Both the position numbers and the translations under genes were made by a program. From contig CANJRA010000003.1 of assembly GCA_947476625.1 (NCBI GenBank), forward strand, positions 88,439 through 152,438: a stretch of DNA of 64,000 nt, in the 5' to 3' direction. Below the pieces are notes generated by a model. That model was not told where the DNA came from, did not search any database, and saw only the letters and a list, made by a program, of their open reading frames with translations. Positions 38,465 to 47,201 of the stretch are shown one piece after another. Source of the stretch: Fidelibacterota bacterium. Lineage in GTDB: Bacteria > Pseudomonadota > Alphaproteobacteria > Rhodospirillales > Rhodospirillaceae. The stretch's first letter is position 1. Each line of letters opens with the position of its first letter.

Positions 38465-39820
38465 ATGTTCGAAAAGGTTCTCATCGCCAATCGCGGCGAA
38501 ATCGCGCTTCGTGTTCAGCGCGCGTGCCGCGAAATGGGCATTAAGACCGTCGCCGTTCACTCGACGGCGGATTCCGAGGCCATGCATGTGCGCTTGGCGG
38601 ATGAGTCCGTCTGCATCGGCCCGCCGTCCGCGCGCGAAAGCTATCTGAACAAAGCGGCGATTATTTCCGCTGCGATCATTACCCATTCCGACGCGATTCA
38701 TCCCGGTTACGGCTTCCTGTCGGAGAACGCCGAGTTCGCCGAAATGGTGGCCGATCACAGCATTACCTTCATCGGCCCCTCGCCGATCCATATTCGCACC
38801 ATGGGCGATAAGGTGATGGCGAAGAAGACCGCGAAAGCCGCGGGCATTCCAGTAGTGCCCGGTTCGGACGGCGCGGTAGAAAACGAAGACGCGGCGGTCG
38901 CGATGGCCGACAGCATCGGCTATCCGGTGCTGATCAAAGCCTCGGCCGGCGGCGGTGGACGCGGCATGAAGGTCGCGCAGAACCGCGATCAGGTGCGCGA
39001 GGCTTTCACGACGGCCGGGACTGAAGCCAAAGCCGCGTTCGGCAACGGCGAAGTTTATATGGAAAAATACCTCGGCCGCCCGCGCCACATCGAAATTCAG
39101 GTGCTGGGCGACAAACACGGCAACGTCGTGCATTTGGGCGAGCGCGATTGTTCGCTGCAGCGCCGCCACCAAAAAATCTTCGAAGAAACCCCCTCGCCCG
39201 CCCTCAACGCCGGTCAGCGTGATGAGATCGGCGAAGTGGTGTGCAAGGCCATGCGCACGCTGGGCTATGACAACGCCGGAACCGTCGAGTTTTTGTACGA
39301 AGACGGGAAGTTTTATTTCATCGAAATGAATACCCGCCTGCAGGTGGAGCATCCGGTGACGGAAATGGTCACCGGCCTCGACCTCGTGCGCGAACAGATC
39401 CGCGTTGCCGCCGGGTTGGAACTGGGCTTCAGCCAGAAAGACGTCACCTTCGAAGGCTTCTCGATGGAGTGCCGCATCAATGCCGAGAACCCGCGCACCT
39501 TTGCACCTTCGCCGGGTTTGATTACCGGATATCACGCGCCGGGCGGCCGCCGGGTTCGTGTCGATTCCGGGCTTTTCTCGGGCTTCAAAATCCCGCCGCA
39601 TTACGATAGTCTGATCGCCAAGTTAATCGTGCAGGGGAGCACCCGTCACGAATGCCTGATGCGTATGCGCAGGGCCTTACACGAGTATGTTATCGACGGA
39701 ATCGACACGTCCATTCCGTTGCATCAGGCCGTGTTGAACGAGCCGGCGATTATCAACGGCGATTACGACATCCGTTGGCTCGAGGAATTCATCGCCAACA
39801 GCTCAGACGACAAGAAGTAG
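38465..39820 (+). CDS. accC: Acetyl-CoA carboxylase biotin carboxylase subunit
   Basis: A 451-residue ATP-grasp enzyme that carboxylates biotin on AccB. Motifs: VLIANRGEIALRV at the N-terminus, the glycine-rich loop SAGGGGRGMK, HIEIQVLGD, and FIEMNTRLQVEHPVTE with the catalytic residues. Length is normal. ATG 38465 follows the accB stop without a gap. The last codons and stop are duplicated in tandem just downstream. Confidence 0.96.
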   Translation: MFEKVLIANRGEIALRVQRACREMGIKTVAVHSTADSEAMHVRLADESVCIGPPSARESYLNKAAIISAAIITHSDAIHPGYGFLSENAEFAEMVADHSITFIGPSPIHIRTMGDKVMAKKTAKAAGIPVVPGSDGAVENEDAAVAMADSIGYPVLIKASAGGGGRGMKVAQNRDQVREAFTTAGTEAKAAFGNGEVYMEKYLGRPRHIEIQVLGDKHGNVVHLGERDCSLQRRHQKIFEETPSPALNAGQRDEIGEVVCKAMRTLGYDNAGTVEFLYEDGKFYFIEMNTRLQVEHPVTEMVTGLDLVREQIRVAAGLELGFSQKDVTFEGFSMECRINAENPRTFAPSPGLITGYHAPGGRRVRVDSGLFSGFKIPPHYDSLIAKLIVQGSTRHECLMRMRRALHEYVIDGIDTSIPLHQAVLNEPAIINGDYDIRWLEEFIANSSDDKK

Positions 39821-39836
39821 GGCGACAAGAAGTAGG
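39808..39836. repeat. Tandem duplication of the accC 3' end
   Basis: CGACAAGAAGTAGG occurs at 39808–39821 and again at 39823–39836, a 15-base period. The first copy includes the accC stop TAG. No REP unit is present, but the pattern resembles the duplications next to REP loci. Confidence 0.85.
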
Positions 39837-39863
39837 CGCCGGATTGTCGAGGGGGCGCGCTCC

Positions 39864-40520
39864 TTGACCGAAATCACCGCCGATCTTGTTCTTAAAGCTT
39901 ATGCCTACGGGGTTTTCCCGATGGCTAAGTCGCGCGGCGACACCGACGTTTTCTGGGTGCAGCCAAAACTGCGCGGCGTGCTGCCGCTGGATCAATTCCA
40001 CCTCCCCCGCTCGTTACGCAAACGCATGCGGCAAGATAAATTCACCATCACGGTCAACCACGACTTTCATAGTGTCTTGGCGGGCTGCGCGGAGGCAGCC
40101 GAGGGCCGCGCCGACACCTGGATCAACGACCGCATCATCGAGTTGTTCGGCGAACTGCACGCCGCCGGTGCGGCGCATAGCATCGAGGTATGGCGGCACG
40201 ACGATTTGGTGGGTGGATTGTACGGCCTGGCCATGGGCTCGGCCTTCTTCGGCGAAAGCATGTTCAGCCGCGAGACCGATGCGTCGAAAATCGCGCTGAC
40301 GCATCTGGCGGCGATATTAAAGGTCGGCGGCTATACGCTGCTGGATACGCAATTCATCACCGATCATCTGAAACGCTTCGGCGCCATCGAGATCAGCCAG
40401 CAGGAATATCTCGCGCAATTGCGCGAGGCGTTGACGCAACGTGCAACGTTCGGCGAGCCGTTATCTCAAGGGGATTTAGAGGCCGTGCTGCTTTCACAGC
40501 GCAACACCCAGACATCGTAA
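39864..40520 (+). CDS. aat: Leucyl/phenylalanyl-tRNA–protein transferase
   Basis: A 218-residue enzyme of the N-end rule that adds Leu or Phe to proteins with basic N-termini. It shows AYAYGVFPMAKSR, VFWVQPKLRGVLPL, HSIEVWRHDDLVGGLYGLAMG and FFGESMFSRETDASKIAL, which are the main signatures of Aat. It starts with a rare TTG at 39864; no ATG fits and the family start requires this point. It is in line with accBC. Its end overlaps the convergent DUF2155 gene by 55 bases. Confidence 0.93.
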   Translation: MTEITADLVLKAYAYGVFPMAKSRGDTDVFWVQPKLRGVLPLDQFHLPRSLRKRMRQDKFTITVNHDFHSVLAGCAEAAEGRADTWINDRIIELFGELHAAGAAHSIEVWRHDDLVGGLYGLAMGSAFFGESMFSRETDASKIALTHLAAILKVGGYTLLDTQFITDHLKRFGAIEISQQEYLAQLREALTQRATFGEPLSQGDLEAVLLSQRNTQTS

Positions 40521-40855
40521 ACCGGGTGATCGAGGGCCGAGAGCGCCGGTGAGGATGCAAACATCCAGCCGCTGAAAACCTTGCGCTTTTCTTTTTTGTC
40601 CTGGAGTTCGTAGATCTCAACAAACGCCGCGTTTTCCGGGGTTTCCTCGGGCGGGCGCGTAACGCAGGTCTTGGCGATAATTTCCAGCGTACCGAAGGTC
40701 ACGGGCGAACCGACCGTGCCGGTAATGGTATTGACGCGCGCAGCAACCTTATCGAGCCCACCGAGCACAATGGTATCCATCGGAATGTCGGTGGCTGCGG
40801 CGGGCGCCGCGATCAGCAGTGCGGCAATAAAGAAAAGCTTCTTCACGTCGTTCAC
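40466..40855 (-). CDS. DUF2155 exported protein
   Basis: A 129-residue protein with a signal peptide (KKLFFIAALLIAAPAAA). The mature part has AKTCVTRPPEETPENAAFVEI and KVFSGWMFASSPALSALDHPVYDVW, both diagnostic of DUF2155. The family is alphaproteobacterial and usually sits by aat and the mla gene, as here. Function is unknown, but the linkage hints at envelope biogenesis. Its start overlaps the upstream mlaD stop by four bases. Confidence 0.9.
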   Translation of the reverse strand: MNDVKKLFFIAALLIAAPAAATDIPMDTIVLGGLDKVAARVNTITGTVGSPVTFGTLEIIAKTCVTRPPEETPENAAFVEIYELQDKKEKRKVFSGWMFASSPALSALDHPVYDVWVLRCESSTASKSP

Positions 40856-41331
40856 TGTGCGGGCGCCGGTGTCGCGGCTTTAGAATCGTTGTTGGTGGCG
40901 AGGAAAATGATTTCGCCGACCAGATCTTCCAACGATTGGTAATCGCGGGTTCTGGCGATGACGCCGCCGGCCTGGATCTTATCGGTCGCCCGGCCCGGAA
41001 TCAGGTTCACATATTTACCGCCGAGCAAACCATCGCCGACGATGGAGGCTTCGGTGTCTGTGGGCAGCGTGACACCCGGCTGGATCGACATAGTGACTTT
41101 GGCTTGGAAGCTCGTGGGATCGAGCCCCTGGCCGGTGATGGTGCCGACGGTAATGCCGCTAATGCGCACGTCACTGCCGCGCTCTAGCCCGCCGACCTTG
41201 AGGAACGTCGCCGTCACATCGTAACCCGTCACCGCTTTCAGGTCGGCGATGGAATAGGCGAAGACAAGGAACATGGCGGCGACAAGCAGCACCACAGCGC
41301 CCAGGACGGTTTCAATCGGATTGCGTTTCAT
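40852..41331 (-). CDS. mlaD: MCE-domain lipid transport protein MlaD
   Basis: A 159-residue protein with one N-terminal membrane helix (ETVLGAVVLLVAAMFLVFAYS) and one MCE domain. It has GYDVTATFLKVGGLERGSDVRISGITVGTI, DGLLGGKYVNLIPG and a closing helix. MlaD hexamers carry phospholipids across the periplasm with the MlaFEB complex, helping keep outer-membrane lipid asymmetry. A four-base overlap joins it to a second MCE gene upstream. No other mla genes are near. Confidence 0.9.
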   Translation of the reverse strand: MKRNPIETVLGAVVLLVAAMFLVFAYSIADLKAVTGYDVTATFLKVGGLERGSDVRISGITVGTITGQGLDPTSFQAKVTMSIQPGVTLPTDTEASIVGDGLLGGKYVNLIPGRATDKIQAGGVIARTRDYQSLEDLVGEIIFLATNNDSKAATPAPAQ

Positions 41332-41855
41332 GGGGCCTGCTGGCTGGTAGGAGCGGTCGCGCGGGCGTCTTTCGCGCGCTGGATCACGAGGCCAATAAGA
41401 TCCTCAAGGATCACGGAATCTTGTGTGTAATTCATGCGCGCGCCGGATTTCAAAATCTCTTCCTCGCCGCCCGGACGCAGCTCGATATATTTGGTGCCGA
41501 AAAGGCCGTCGGTTTCAACCACGGCAGCGGTATCGCTCGGTAATTCCAGGGGTGCATTCAGACGTAACGTCAGAACAGCCTGTTGGTTGCCGCCGAGCGT
41601 GGCCGCCGACACTGTGCCGATCTTCACGCCCGCGACGCGCACCGGACTGCCGATGTGGACGCCGTCTGCGCGCCGGAACGCCGCAGTCAATGTGAAGCCT
41701 TCTGCCGCGATTTTAGCGGCGCCGCGATTGGCCAAGGCGGTAACCGTCAAAATCAGTGCCAGTACAACGGCCACGGCGATGCCGACAATATACTCATGAC
41801 GCTCGGTCTTGGAGAGCGAAACGGACTCTTGTACGGGGCTCGCCTGACCGATCAC
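41328..41855 (-). CDS. Second MCE-domain (MlaD-like) protein
   Basis: A 175-residue paralogue of the next gene. A membrane helix (YIVGIAVAVVLALILTVTAL) is followed by an MCE domain with FTLTAAFRRADGVHIGSPVRVAGVKIGTV and DGLFGTKYIELRPGGEE. Both MCE genes end in short helical tails (VILEDLIGLVIQRAKD here). Tandem single-MCE genes with translational coupling suggest that the products form a mixed ring. It lies six bases after the NDUFA12 homologue. Confidence 0.87.
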   Translation of the reverse strand: MIGQASPVQESVSLSKTERHEYIVGIAVAVVLALILTVTALANRGAAKIAAEGFTLTAAFRRADGVHIGSPVRVAGVKIGTVSAATLGGNQQAVLTLRLNAPLELPSDTAAVVETDGLFGTKYIELRPGGEEEILKSGARMNYTQDSVILEDLIGLVIQRAKDARATAPTSQQAP

Positions 41856-41861
41856 GGAAAC

Positions 41862-42209
41862 TTACGCCTCCGGCGACCAAGCCTGATAATCGTCGGCCGC
41901 TTTCGCACGCTGGCCGCCGCGCTGATCGGCGCCGGGCGGCATGTAGGCTTGCGCCGTGCCGGTGAGATTGGGCAGGTGTGGTTTCTGCCAAGCGCGTTTC
42001 GCGCTGGTGAGCGGTTCGTCGGTGGTATGATGGAGCCAGGAATGCCACTCGGGCGGCACCTTGGAGGCTTCCGGCTCGCCCTTATAGATCACCCAGCGCT
42101 CTTGGCGCGTGCCGCGCATCTTATTGGACTTGTAGTAGACGTTGCCGTAGTCGTCCTCGCCGACGATGATGCCGTGCAGCTTGGTGTGAAGCCAGGTGCC
42201 GAAACTCAT
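41862..42209 (-). CDS. NDUFA12 homologue (complex I accessory subunit, B17.2-like)
   Basis: A 115-residue protein homologous to mitochondrial complex I subunit NDUFA12. It has GTWLHTKLHGIIVGEDDYGN, YYKSNKMRGTRQERWVIYKG and PPEWHSWLHHTTDEPLT, the last being the family hallmark. Alphaproteobacterial complex I carries this subunit. It starts the operon NDUFA12–MCE–mlaD–DUF2155. It appears to have its own promoter; 162 bases separate it from the toxin gene. Confidence 0.93.
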   Translation of the reverse strand: MSFGTWLHTKLHGIIVGEDDYGNVYYKSNKMRGTRQERWVIYKGEPEASKVPPEWHSWLHHTTDEPLTSAKRAWQKPHLPNLTGTAQAYMPPGADQRGGQRAKAADDYQAWSPEA

Positions 42210-42371
42210 TGCAGATCAACTCCGTGGACGAACCGACATGCCTGATTTTAGGGCCAATTGCTGTGCCGCACTATGGCGAGTTTCCGCCGTTCGGTAAAGT
42301 CCTGGAAAGACGGGGTTTTTGGCGCAAATCCGGGCAAAAACTCCGGATTGAGGCCGCAGAGGTGACAGATA

Positions 42372-42761
42372 TTAGCGCGTGAAGATCACTTCGGCCTGAA
42401 CATTCACGCTGCTCCAAGCCTTATCCGCCGTAACGACCGCAGCATTCAAAATTTTACCTGTTGCGAGGCACGCCCGATCACCCAGTGATAATCCGGCTGC
42501 TTTTGTGAGCGGTGCCAGCCGTGCGGTTGTTTTGGCATGCGCCGCATCGAAGTCGACGAGCCGAAGATCGAGCAGAGATACGGCGCGATCTGCGTCCACT
42601 TCCGATAATCCCGCCGTTTGAAGTTTGCTGAGAACTTCGCAGAGGTTCACCGTGCTGATGCGGGCACCAATGATGCGTTCCGGGTCAAAATTGCGGAAAG
42701 GTTCGTTTTGCAGCAGTGCGAGCACCGCCGAGGCGTCGACGACAAGGTCTTCGGCGGGCAT
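42372..42761 (-). CDS. PIN-domain toxin (VapC-like)
   Basis: A 129-residue PIN nuclease. The acidic active site is Asp9 (VVDASAV), Glu42 (NLCEVL), Asp95 (LGDRAC) and Asp113 (TADKAW), a full set. VapC toxins cleave initiator tRNA or rRNA. It starts two bases after an AbrB-like antitoxin gene on the same strand, the usual toxin-antitoxin order. Confidence 0.9.
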   Translation of the reverse strand: MPAEDLVVDASAVLALLQNEPFRNFDPERIIGARISTVNLCEVLSKLQTAGLSEVDADRAVSLLDLRLVDFDAAHAKTTARLAPLTKAAGLSLGDRACLATGKILNAAVVTADKAWSSVNVQAEVIFTR

Positions 42762-42763
42762 GC

Positions 42764-43012
42764 CTATTCCTTCTCCGCGTCCCTGCGGCGTTCGGCGATA
42801 AGTTCGTCAGCGAGGTTACGATGTGGCGCGATGGCATCGCCGACGATTTGCTGCGCGCGGGCGATGGCTTGGCCTTTGCTGCGCAGTCTCAATTCGCCCT
42901 TGCCCATGACTTCAAACAGAACTTCGTCACCGTCGGCCAAACCGGCAGCTTCGCGGGCGGCGGCTGGGATAACGATACGCCCCTGGGCGTTGATGCGGCC
43001 TTTCGTCGACAT
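42764..43012 (-). CDS. AbrB/SpoVT-type antitoxin (VapB-like)
   Basis: An 82-residue protein. Residues 3–47 form a swapped-hairpin AbrB DNA-binding domain (KGRINAQGRIVIPAAAREAAGL). The C-terminal helix rich in Glu/Arg (ADELIAERRRDAEKE) would bind the toxin. It precedes the PIN gene and lies 14 bases from a 24-base palindrome that is a clear autoregulation site. Confidence 0.9.
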   Translation of the reverse strand: MSTKGRINAQGRIVIPAAAREAAGLADGDEVLFEVMGKGELRLRSKGQAIARAQQIVGDAIAPHRNLADELIAERRRDAEKE

Positions 43013-43025
43013 AGCAACTCCAAAA

Positions 43026-43049
43026 TGACATATATATTTATATATGTCA
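43026..43049. promoter_or_regulatory. Palindromic operator of the toxin–antitoxin pair
   Basis: TGACATATATA (43026–43036) and TATATATGTCA (43039–43049) are perfect inverted arms around two bases. The site lies 14 bases upstream of the antitoxin start, is very AT-rich compared with the surroundings, and may overlap the −10 region. Repression by the AbrB/PIN complex is inferred from how such pairs usually work. Confidence 0.8.
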
Positions 43050-43083
43050 CTTAATGAAGTTTATGTCAAATACTGAGCAGCGA

Positions 43084-43131
43084 CCAATCCGTGCCAGGTA
43101 CCACCGTAACTACGTACCCGGCACGGATTGG
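43084..43131. repeat. REP locus 2 (variant, long hairpin)
   Basis: CCAATCCGTGCC-A-GGTAC is followed by a 12-base spacer and then GTACC-C-GGCACGGATTGG. The 12-base outer arms match perfectly and extend two bases beyond the usual unit. It differs from the other copies by GTGCC/GGCAC in place of GTACC/GGTAC, with the change made on both arms. It lies between the toxin–antitoxin pair and nrdJ, not near a stop codon. Confidence 0.82.
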
Positions 43132-43234
43132 CCGTCCTGAGCGGCCCACCTATCCACTAGATTCAGTGGGTACGTAGGCGTTTGTAACACAATACTTATT
43201 GCCCATTGCGTCCCCCTTCCGTAATCTAGCGGTC

Positions 43235-43331
43235 ATCTGGACGTTATCTACTAGATATGGGGTCCAGATAGAGGGACCGAGGGAAAAAGCTTGGAAAACC
43301 AAGCCGTTAGCGTGACCCGTAGCGATACGGG
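43235..43331 (+). promoter_or_regulatory. Structured 5' leader of nrdJ
   Basis: Three successive helices can form in the RNA: ATCTGGAC (43235–43242) with GTCCAGAT (43262–43269), enclosing TATCTA-C-TAGATA; GCTTGG-AAAA-CCAAGC (43289–43304); and CCCGTA-GCGA-TACGGG (43316–43331), which has a GNRA tetraloop. GGTCC/GGACC at 43262–43277 gives an alternative to the first. The nrdJ start is 70 bases on. A candidate 'nrdJ' RNA motif was reported upstream of such genes, but I cannot confirm a match. No classical B12 box was seen. Confidence 0.55.
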
Positions 43332-43401
43332 CCGGGGCGGTTGGTTTTTGGCGTGAACTTCGGTGCCATTGAATTGTTGGCTTAGGTCGGGGTTTTCGGA
43401 C

Positions 43402-46400
43402 ATGCGCGTTACGCGGCATTTCACCACCGAGGGAAAATCTGCCTACGACGGCATTGCCTTCAAAAGCCAAACCAGTGAAATCCGCAATCCCGACGGCTCA
43501 GTCGTTTTCCGCCAAGCCGAGGTCAATGTCCCGGCGGCGTGGTCGCAGATAGCCTGCGATATTCTGGCGCAGAAGTATTTCCGCCGCACCGGTGTGCCAG
43601 CCAAGCTGATGCCCATCACCGAGAACGACGTGCCGGATTTTCTGTGGCGCAAAAGTGCGGCCACCGCCGAACTGCGCGAGCTGCCCGAGAATGAGCGCAT
43701 CGTCGGCGAGACCGATGCACGCCAAGTCTTCGACCGCCTCGCCGGAACGTGGACCTATTGGGGCTGGAAAGCCGGGTTCTTCGACAGCGATGTCGATGCG
43801 CGCGCTTACTACGACGAGATGCGCTACATGCTGGCCGCGCAGATGGGCGCGCCGAATTCGCCGCAGTGGTTCAACACCGGCTTGCATTGGGCTTACGGCA
43901 TCGATGGTCCGTCGCAGGGCCACTTCTATGTCGATTACCGCAGCGGAAAATTGCTGGCCTCGAACAGCGCCTATGAGCGCCCGCAGCCGCACGCTTGCTT
44001 CATTCAATCTGTCGCCGACGATCTGGTGAACGAAGGCGGCATCATGGATTTGTGGGTGCGTGAGGCGCGGCTGTTTAAGTACGGCTCGGGCACCGGCACC
44101 AATTTTTCGGCCTTGCGCGCGGAGAATGAAAAGCTCTCGGGCGGCGGGCAATCCTCGGGGTTAATGAGTTGGCTTAAGATCGGCGACCGCGCGGCGGGCG
44201 CGGTAAAGTCGGGCGGCACGACGCGGCGCGCGGCCAAGATGGTGATCCTGAACGCCGATCACCCCGACATTGAAGCCTTCATCAATTGGAAAGTGCGCGA
44301 AGAGCAAAAGGTCGCGGCGCTGGTGACGGGTTCGCGCCTGTCGCGCAAACACCTGAATGCGATTTTCAAGGCCGTGCGGAGTTGGGACGGCGCCGATACC
44401 GACGGGCGTTTCGATCCGGCTGTGAATAAACAGCTGCGCAAGGAAATCAAAGCCGCGCGCGCCTCGCTGCTGCCGGACAACATCATCCAGCGCGCGCTGC
44501 AGTTCGCGCGCCAGGGCTATACCCATATCGATTTCCCCGAGTTCGATACCGATTGGGATTCCGAAGCCTATGCGACGGTGGCCGGACAAAATTCCAATAA
44601 CAGCGTGCGTGTGACCGATGACTTCCTGGCGGCCGTTGAAAGCGACGGCAACTGGGATTTGAAGAGCCGCGTCGGTGGTAAAGTTGTGAAGACGCTGAAG
44701 GCACGTGAGTTGTGGGAGCGTATCGGCGAAGCCTCGTGGCAGTGCGCCGATCCGGGCTTGCAGTTCGATACCACCATCAACGATTGGCACACCTGCCCGC
44801 AGAGCGGACGCATAAATGCGTCGAACCCTTGCTCGGAATACATGTTCCTCGACAATACGGCGTGCAATCTGGCTTCGCTGAATCTGTTGTCCTTCCGCAA
44901 GGATGATGGTGTGTTTGACGTCGCGGGTTTTGAACACGCAGCGCGGCTGTGGACGATTGCGCTGGAAATCTCGGTACTGATGGCGCAGTTCCCATCCAAG
45001 GAAATCGCCGAGCTGTCGCACAAGTTCCGCACGCTGGGTTTGGGCTTTGCCAACTTGGGCGGCTTGCTGATGGCCAACGGCCTCGGTTACGACAGCAACG
45101 AAGGCCGCGCGATGTGCGGGGCGATCAGTGCGTTGATGACAGGCACGGCCTACACAACATCCGCCGAGATGGCGGAAGAGCACGGTGCGTTCCCGGGCTT
45201 TCTGCCCAACCGCGTCGATATGCTGCGCGTGATCCGCAACCATCGCCACGCGGCGTATGGTCACCGTGATGGCTACGAAGGCTTGCACGTCGGCCCGGTG
45301 GCGCTGAACGCCGCCGATTGCCCCGATACGGCGTTGGTCGCGGCGGCAAAACAAGCGTGGGACCGCGCGTTGGAATTGGGCACAGCGCACGGTTTCAGAA
45401 ACGCGCAAGTTACGGTTGTCGCGCCGACGGGCACCATCGGCCTCGTCATGGATTGCGACACGACCGGCATCGAGCCGGATTTTGCTTTGGTGAAGTTCAA
45501 AACGCTGGCCGGCGGCGGTTACTTTAAAATTATCAACCGCATCGTGCCGGTGGCCATGAAGACGCTTGGCTACACGGCGAGCCAGATCGATGAGGTTGTG
45601 AAGTATGCGGTAGGCCGCGCGACGTTGACCGGCGCGCCCGAGATCAATGCGACGTCCCTCGCCGATCGGGGTTTTGACAAGGCGGCGCTGGCGGCTATCG
45701 AAAGCGCGCTGGGCGATGCTTTCGATATTAAGTTCGTGTTCAATCGCTATACGCTGGGCGACGAGTTCTGCCTCAGCAAGCTAGGCTTCAATAATGAGCA
45801 GTTGAACGACATCAGCTTCAACATGCTCGAAGCCCTTGGCTATTCTAAAGCCTACATTGAAGCCGCCAACACCTACATCTGCGGCGCCATGACGCTGGAA
45901 GGCGCACCGCATCTGACGCCGCAGCATCTGGCGGTGTTTGATTGCGCCAATCCCTGCGGGCGCATTGGCAAGCGCTTCCTGTCGGTGGACAGCCATATCG
46001 GCATGATGGCGGCAGCGCAGCCGTTCATTTCGGGCGCAATCTCCAAAACCGTCAACATGCCGAACAGCGCGACTGTGGCCGACTGCGCCGAGACTTACAT
46101 GAAGTCGTGGAAGTTGGGCTTGAAGGCTAACGCGCTCTATCGCGACGGATCGAAGTTATCGCAGCCGTTGGCGTCGAGCATCATCGAGGACGACAGCGAC
46201 GAGGATGACGATACTGTCGCCGCTGTGGTGCAGGCGCCTGCGACCTCGCGCGCCGAGATCGTGGCCGAACGCATCATCGAGCGCGTCGTCGAGCGCGAAC
46301 GTCAGCGCCTGCCCGACCGCCGCAAAGGTTACACGCAGAAGGCCATCGTCGGCGGTCACAAGGTTTATGTCCGAACCGGCGAGTACGAAGACGGCCGCTT

Positions 46401-47151
46401 AGGCGAAATTTTTGTCGATATGCACAAAGAGGGCGCGGCCTTCCGCAGCCTGATGAACAATTTCGCCATCGCCATTTCCATCGGCCTGCAATACGGCGTG
46501 CCGCTGGAAGAATATGTCGATGCGTTCACGTTCACACGTTTCGATCCGGCAGGGCCGGTCGAGGGCAACTCTTCGATCAAGATGGCGACCTCGATCCTCG
46601 ATTATATCTTCCGCGAGTTGGCGGTGAGCTATCTCAGCCGCCATGACCTTGCCCACGCCGAGCCGCACGATGTGTTGCCCGATGCCATGGGCGACGGCGA
46701 ACAGGCTGAAAAATTATTGCAGATGGCCGGCAAGGCAGTGTCGCAAGGCTTTGTACGTTCGTCCAACCTGTATTTCCTGAAGAACCATAGCCGCAACAAA
46801 GACGGCGGCGGTGTGCCGGGCGATCAAGCGGGGCAACACGCCTCCAATGACTTAGCGCCTGGTGGTGGATCCGGTTCGGTGACGACGATGTCTGCGGGTT
46901 CGCTGGCGATGGATCATGCACTGGACCATGCCATGCAGCCGAGCGCTATGCCGCGCGGCACCTTTGCCGCCGAAGAAGTCAAAGTGACGCGCGTGACGGA
47001 AGTCACCGAATCGCGGCGCAGCGCCGTGCATGTCGCACGCATGAAAGGCTACGAAGGCGATGCCTGCGGCGAATGCGGCAACTTCACGCTTTTGCGCAAC
47101 GGCACCTGCATGAAATGCGATACATGCGGCTCTACCAGCGGATGTTCGTGA
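43402..47151 (+). CDS. nrdJ: Vitamin B12-dependent ribonucleoside-diphosphate reductase (class II)
   Basis: A 1249-residue adenosylcobalamin-dependent reductase that makes deoxyribonucleotides with or without oxygen. Motifs: [19 protein letters not shown], the finger-loop region [59 protein letters not shown], and the C-terminal zinc-like cluster [18 protein letters not shown] with the redox cysteines CGSTSGC at the end. ATG 43402 is preferred; upstream codons are unconserved. The size is typical of alphaproteobacterial NrdJ. Its leader is structured. A CD-NTase-like gene follows 50 bases later. Confidence 0.95.
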   Translation: MRVTRHFTTEGKSAYDGIAFKSQTSEIRNPDGSVVFRQAEVNVPAAWSQIACDILAQKYFRRTGVPAKLMPITENDVPDFLWRKSAATAELRELPENERIVGETDARQVFDRLAGTWTYWGWKAGFFDSDVDARAYYDEMRYMLAAQMGAPNSPQWFNTGLHWAYGIDGPSQGHFYVDYRSGKLLASNSAYERPQPHACFIQSVADDLVNEGGIMDLWVREARLFKYGSGTGTNFSALRAENEKLSGGGQSSGLMSWLKIGDRAAGAVKSGGTTRRAAKMVILNADHPDIEAFINWKVREEQKVAALVTGSRLSRKHLNAIFKAVRSWDGADTDGRFDPAVNKQLRKEIKAARASLLPDNIIQRALQFARQGYTHIDFPEFDTDWDSEAYATVAGQNSNNSVRVTDDFLAAVESDGNWDLKSRVGGKVVKTLKARELWERIGEASWQCADPGLQFDTTINDWHTCPQSGRINASNPCSEYMFLDNTACNLASLNLLSFRKDDGVFDVAGFEHAARLWTIALEISVLMAQFPSKEIAELSHKFRTLGLGFANLGGLLMANGLGYDSNEGRAMCGAISALMTGTAYTTSAEMAEEHGAFPGFLPNRVDMLRVIRNHRHAAYGHRDGYEGLHVGPVALNAADCPDTALVAAAKQAWDRALELGTAHGFRNAQVTVVAPTGTIGLVMDCDTTGIEPDFALVKFKTLAGGGYFKIINRIVPVAMKTLGYTASQIDEVVKYAVGRATLTGAPEINATSLADRGFDKAALAAIESALGDAFDIKFVFNRYTLGDEFCLSKLGFNNEQLNDISFNMLEALGYSKAYIEAANTYICGAMTLEGAPHLTPQHLAVFDCANPCGRIGKRFLSVDSHIGMMAAAQPFISGAISKTVNMPNSATVADCAETYMKSWKLGLKANALYRDGSKLSQPLASSIIEDDSDEDDDTVAAVVQAPATSRAEIVAERIIERVVERERQRLPDRRKGYTQKAIVGGHKVYVRTGEYEDGRLGEIFVDMHKEGAAFRSLMNNFAIAISIGLQYGVPLEEYVDAFTFTRFDPAGPVEGNSSIKMATSILDYIFRELAVSYLSRHDLAHAEPHDVLPDAMGDGEQAEKLLQMAGKAVSQGFVRSSNLYFLKNHSRNKDGGGVPGDQAGQHASNDLAPGGGSGSVTTMSAGSLAMDHALDHAMQPSAMPRGTFAAEEVKVTRVTEVTESRRSAVHVARMKGYEGDACGECGNFTLLRNGTCMKCDTCGSTSGCS

Positions 47152-47201
47152 TCGCGCCCGGCCCTTACGCCCGCGCTTCAGCACTTTGTGTTGGTTGATC
47201 G

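Noticed and set aside
37856..39601. 581-codon open frame on the minus strand opposite accB and accC
   Set aside because: It is the antisense shadow of two well-conserved genes with high GC at third positions. It has no motifs and no ribosome binding site.
43189..43401. Classical cobalamin riboswitch before nrdJ
   Set aside because: I could not find the B12 box or the usual core, so I call it only a structured leader.
44161..45408. 415-codon minus-strand frame inside nrdJ
   Set aside because: It lies fully within a strongly conserved enzyme gene and has no recognisable fold.
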